In this document: piece after piece, positions 20,491 to 21,703 of the stretch | Layout of the letters: the number at the start of each line of letters is the position of its first letter | How positions within the stretch are numbered: position 1 is the stretch's first letter | Origin: Utricularia gibba | Lineage: Eukaryota; Streptophyta; Magnoliopsida; Lamiales; Lentibulariaceae | Direction: 5' to 3' | NCBI GenBank assembly: GCA_002189035.1 | Contig: NEEC01000201.1 | Location: forward strand, 1-21,703 | DNA length: 21,703 bases | Notes under the pieces: generated by a model | Seen by the model: only the letters and a program-made list of their open reading frames with translations | What the model was told of the DNA's origin: nothing | The model's database searches: none | Position numbers and translations under genes: made by a program

Positions 20491-21703
20491 CTGGACAAGG
20501 AGACCGTTGGTCTATTATCGCGGCCGTTGAAAGATATGAGGATGCGTGGAGATTAGACCAGCACTGATGCGCACGTCCATAGGACCGTAAAGTCCAACCC
20601 ATGGACTCTAACCAAGTACTTCACCACTGATGTGTCGTCCAACGATACGAAGGGGGTACATCAGGATCAATGATGCAGGGTTGTAACACCAACAGGATCC
20701 CATACTTCTTAGTTTTTCCTATTGCTTTCCCTTATGATCTTCCATGGAAACAAAGTGAGACTTACGCAGAGGAGTCACGAGTTCACTCCATGGCGGATCA
20801 TGCACCATCGCTACTCGTTTGAGGGTGTTTTGTTGTGCAACAAACTCAGCCAGCATCCAATGAATACTAGAATGTGGCCAAGGACACTCCATGTACTTTC
20901 CATCTCCAACAACGTGCGTTGGAAACATTAACATTTTCGGATTCATTCTACGGAGCACATACGATGTGGATGTGCTATCCAGCCGTTAGATGGCTACCAC
21001 CCCGACCTCCTGAATATTTGGACACGAAAGTGGCATGCCGCTATACGTTTGGGAGGAGAAAACCTTCGACCATACAGTTTAAAGGATGTCATCTATATCA
21101 AACATACGTTGCGAGCCACGTAAGCTACTATTGAGTGGACATCATTGAATGAGAAATGAGTCATAGAGCATCGAAGAACATATCGATCGTGGATCCAGAG
21201 TGTAGCCACTCCTAACCCAAAGTCCATAACTCGACCACCCAGCACTTGTGCTTCGAATCCACATAGCTCACGGAACAAACGCACACCTCCCTTATAATTC
21301 GACCCCCATGGCATCCACTCCTGATGCAAAATTCCATTCTCCCTCCAGGCTTTGCAAAGAAGCGGGTAACGTGGAATGGATCGGTATTGCTTCGCAAGCA
21401 GGTCACGCCTTGCAACATGCATACTTCATACCTTAGACATTCCAATGCCTGACCTCCGGATGCCTTTTACCCAGATTGTGGATGGAATAGAGAAGGATCA
21501 CTCGGTTAAGCAATCGTTAAAGCCGCGTGCGCAACACGCGAGTGTGTTCCGTATGCTAACGGCTTGACCATCATCCGATTCAGCATACTGCTCGTGCACC
21601 TTTACGAGTGTAGCCAATTTTCCGTCCTCACTTTCAACCAGGTCCGATGCAACGTACAAAGATGAATGGGTGGTCGTCTTCCCTCAAGCATCGACACGAT
21701 TCA
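20491..21703 (+). repeat. Repeat unit U16, partial and rich in deletions
   Basis: The first 1,213 bp of a unit are present; the window end cuts the rest. It carries the most private changes after U1. There is a 9-bp block substitution at 20694-20702, 2-bp losses near 20802 and 20901, and one-base losses near 21033, 21290, 21436, 21486 and 21497. A G-to-T change lies near 21078. The diagnostic states otherwise match U15. Confidence 0.95.

Larger units (their letters stand above)
1..21703 (+). repeat. Tandem array of a 1.37-kb satellite unit, 15.9 copies
   Basis: The same sequence recurs head to tail across the whole window with no inverted copies, insertions of foreign sequence or unique flank. 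Spacings between successive copies of the anchor CTGGACAAGG are 1335, 1368, 1366, 1369, 1369, 1369, 1370, 1369, 1369, 1369, 1369, 1367, 1369, 1367 and 1365 bp, and the last copy is cut by the window end. Copies differ mainly by one- or two-base indels and about a dozen shared substitutions, so identity is very high, especially in U6-U14. One BamHI site (GGATCC) per unit and other single-copy motifs recur at the same spacing. No telomere repeat, CENP-B-like box, rRNA, snRNA or spliced-leader sequence was recognised by eye. Satellite or macrosatellite is the best class; its genomic location is unknown. Confidence 0.97.

Noticed and set aside
1-21703. CRISPR array.
   Set aside because: Repeats are directly adjacent 1.37-kb units, with no 20-40-bp repeats separated by unique spacers.
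1-21703. Spliced-leader, 5S rRNA or U-snRNA gene cluster.
   Set aside because: The unit size would fit, but none of the conserved sequences of these RNAs was found on either strand by eye. GTTTGAG and TGCTTCG matches are too short to count.
1-21703. Centromeric satellite with a CENP-B box.
   Set aside because: Every TTCG and CGAA context I checked lacks the remaining required bases. Centromere location remains possible but is unsupported.

Overview
The window is a single head-to-tail tandem array. A unit of about 1,370 bp is repeated 15 full times plus one 1,213-bp partial copy (15.9 copies), with no unique flanking sequence at either end. The unit phase is arbitrary; I start each unit at CTGGACAAGG, the first ten bases of the window. 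Unit starts are 1, 1336, 2704, 4070, 5439, 6808, 8177, 9547, 10916, 12285, 13654, 15023, 16390, 17759, 19126 and 20491, called U1 to U16. U7 (8177-9546, 1,370 bp) carries none of the deletions seen elsewhere and serves as the reference. Every other complete unit's length is accounted for exactly by the small indels listed in its entry.

I find no convincing gene, rRNA, tRNA, CRISPR, transposon or bacterial operon structure. All six frames carry open frames of 60-121 codons. That is about what random sequence of this composition gives: roughly 21 codons between stops, so a longest run near 100 codons per unit. Clean substitutions between units that fall in the longer frames nearly all change an amino acid, and single-base indels break several frames. 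The best description is a satellite or macrosatellite. An array this long and homogeneous suggests a eukaryotic chromosome, but the lineage cannot be named. A hand count of CpG in one unit gives about 73 sites in 1.37 kb, close to random expectation. This argues against heavy methylation decay and against fungal repeat-induced point mutation.

Layout: U1-U4 share one set of variants. U5 is transitional, and U6-U14 form a highly uniform core with its own variants. U15-U16 return to several U1-U4 states but keep some core states. U1 and U16, at the two window ends, carry the most private indels. U4-U11 alternate strictly at one marker, hinting at a two-unit higher-order repeat. Each unit contains a 12-bp perfect palindrome, a nearby 16-bp near-palindrome, and a sequence that can form two competing hairpins.

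The pattern fits an array evolving by unequal exchange and gene conversion, with a homogenised centre. The main alternative is an assembly effect: poor consensus at contig ends, or a concatemer of a variable small circular DNA.
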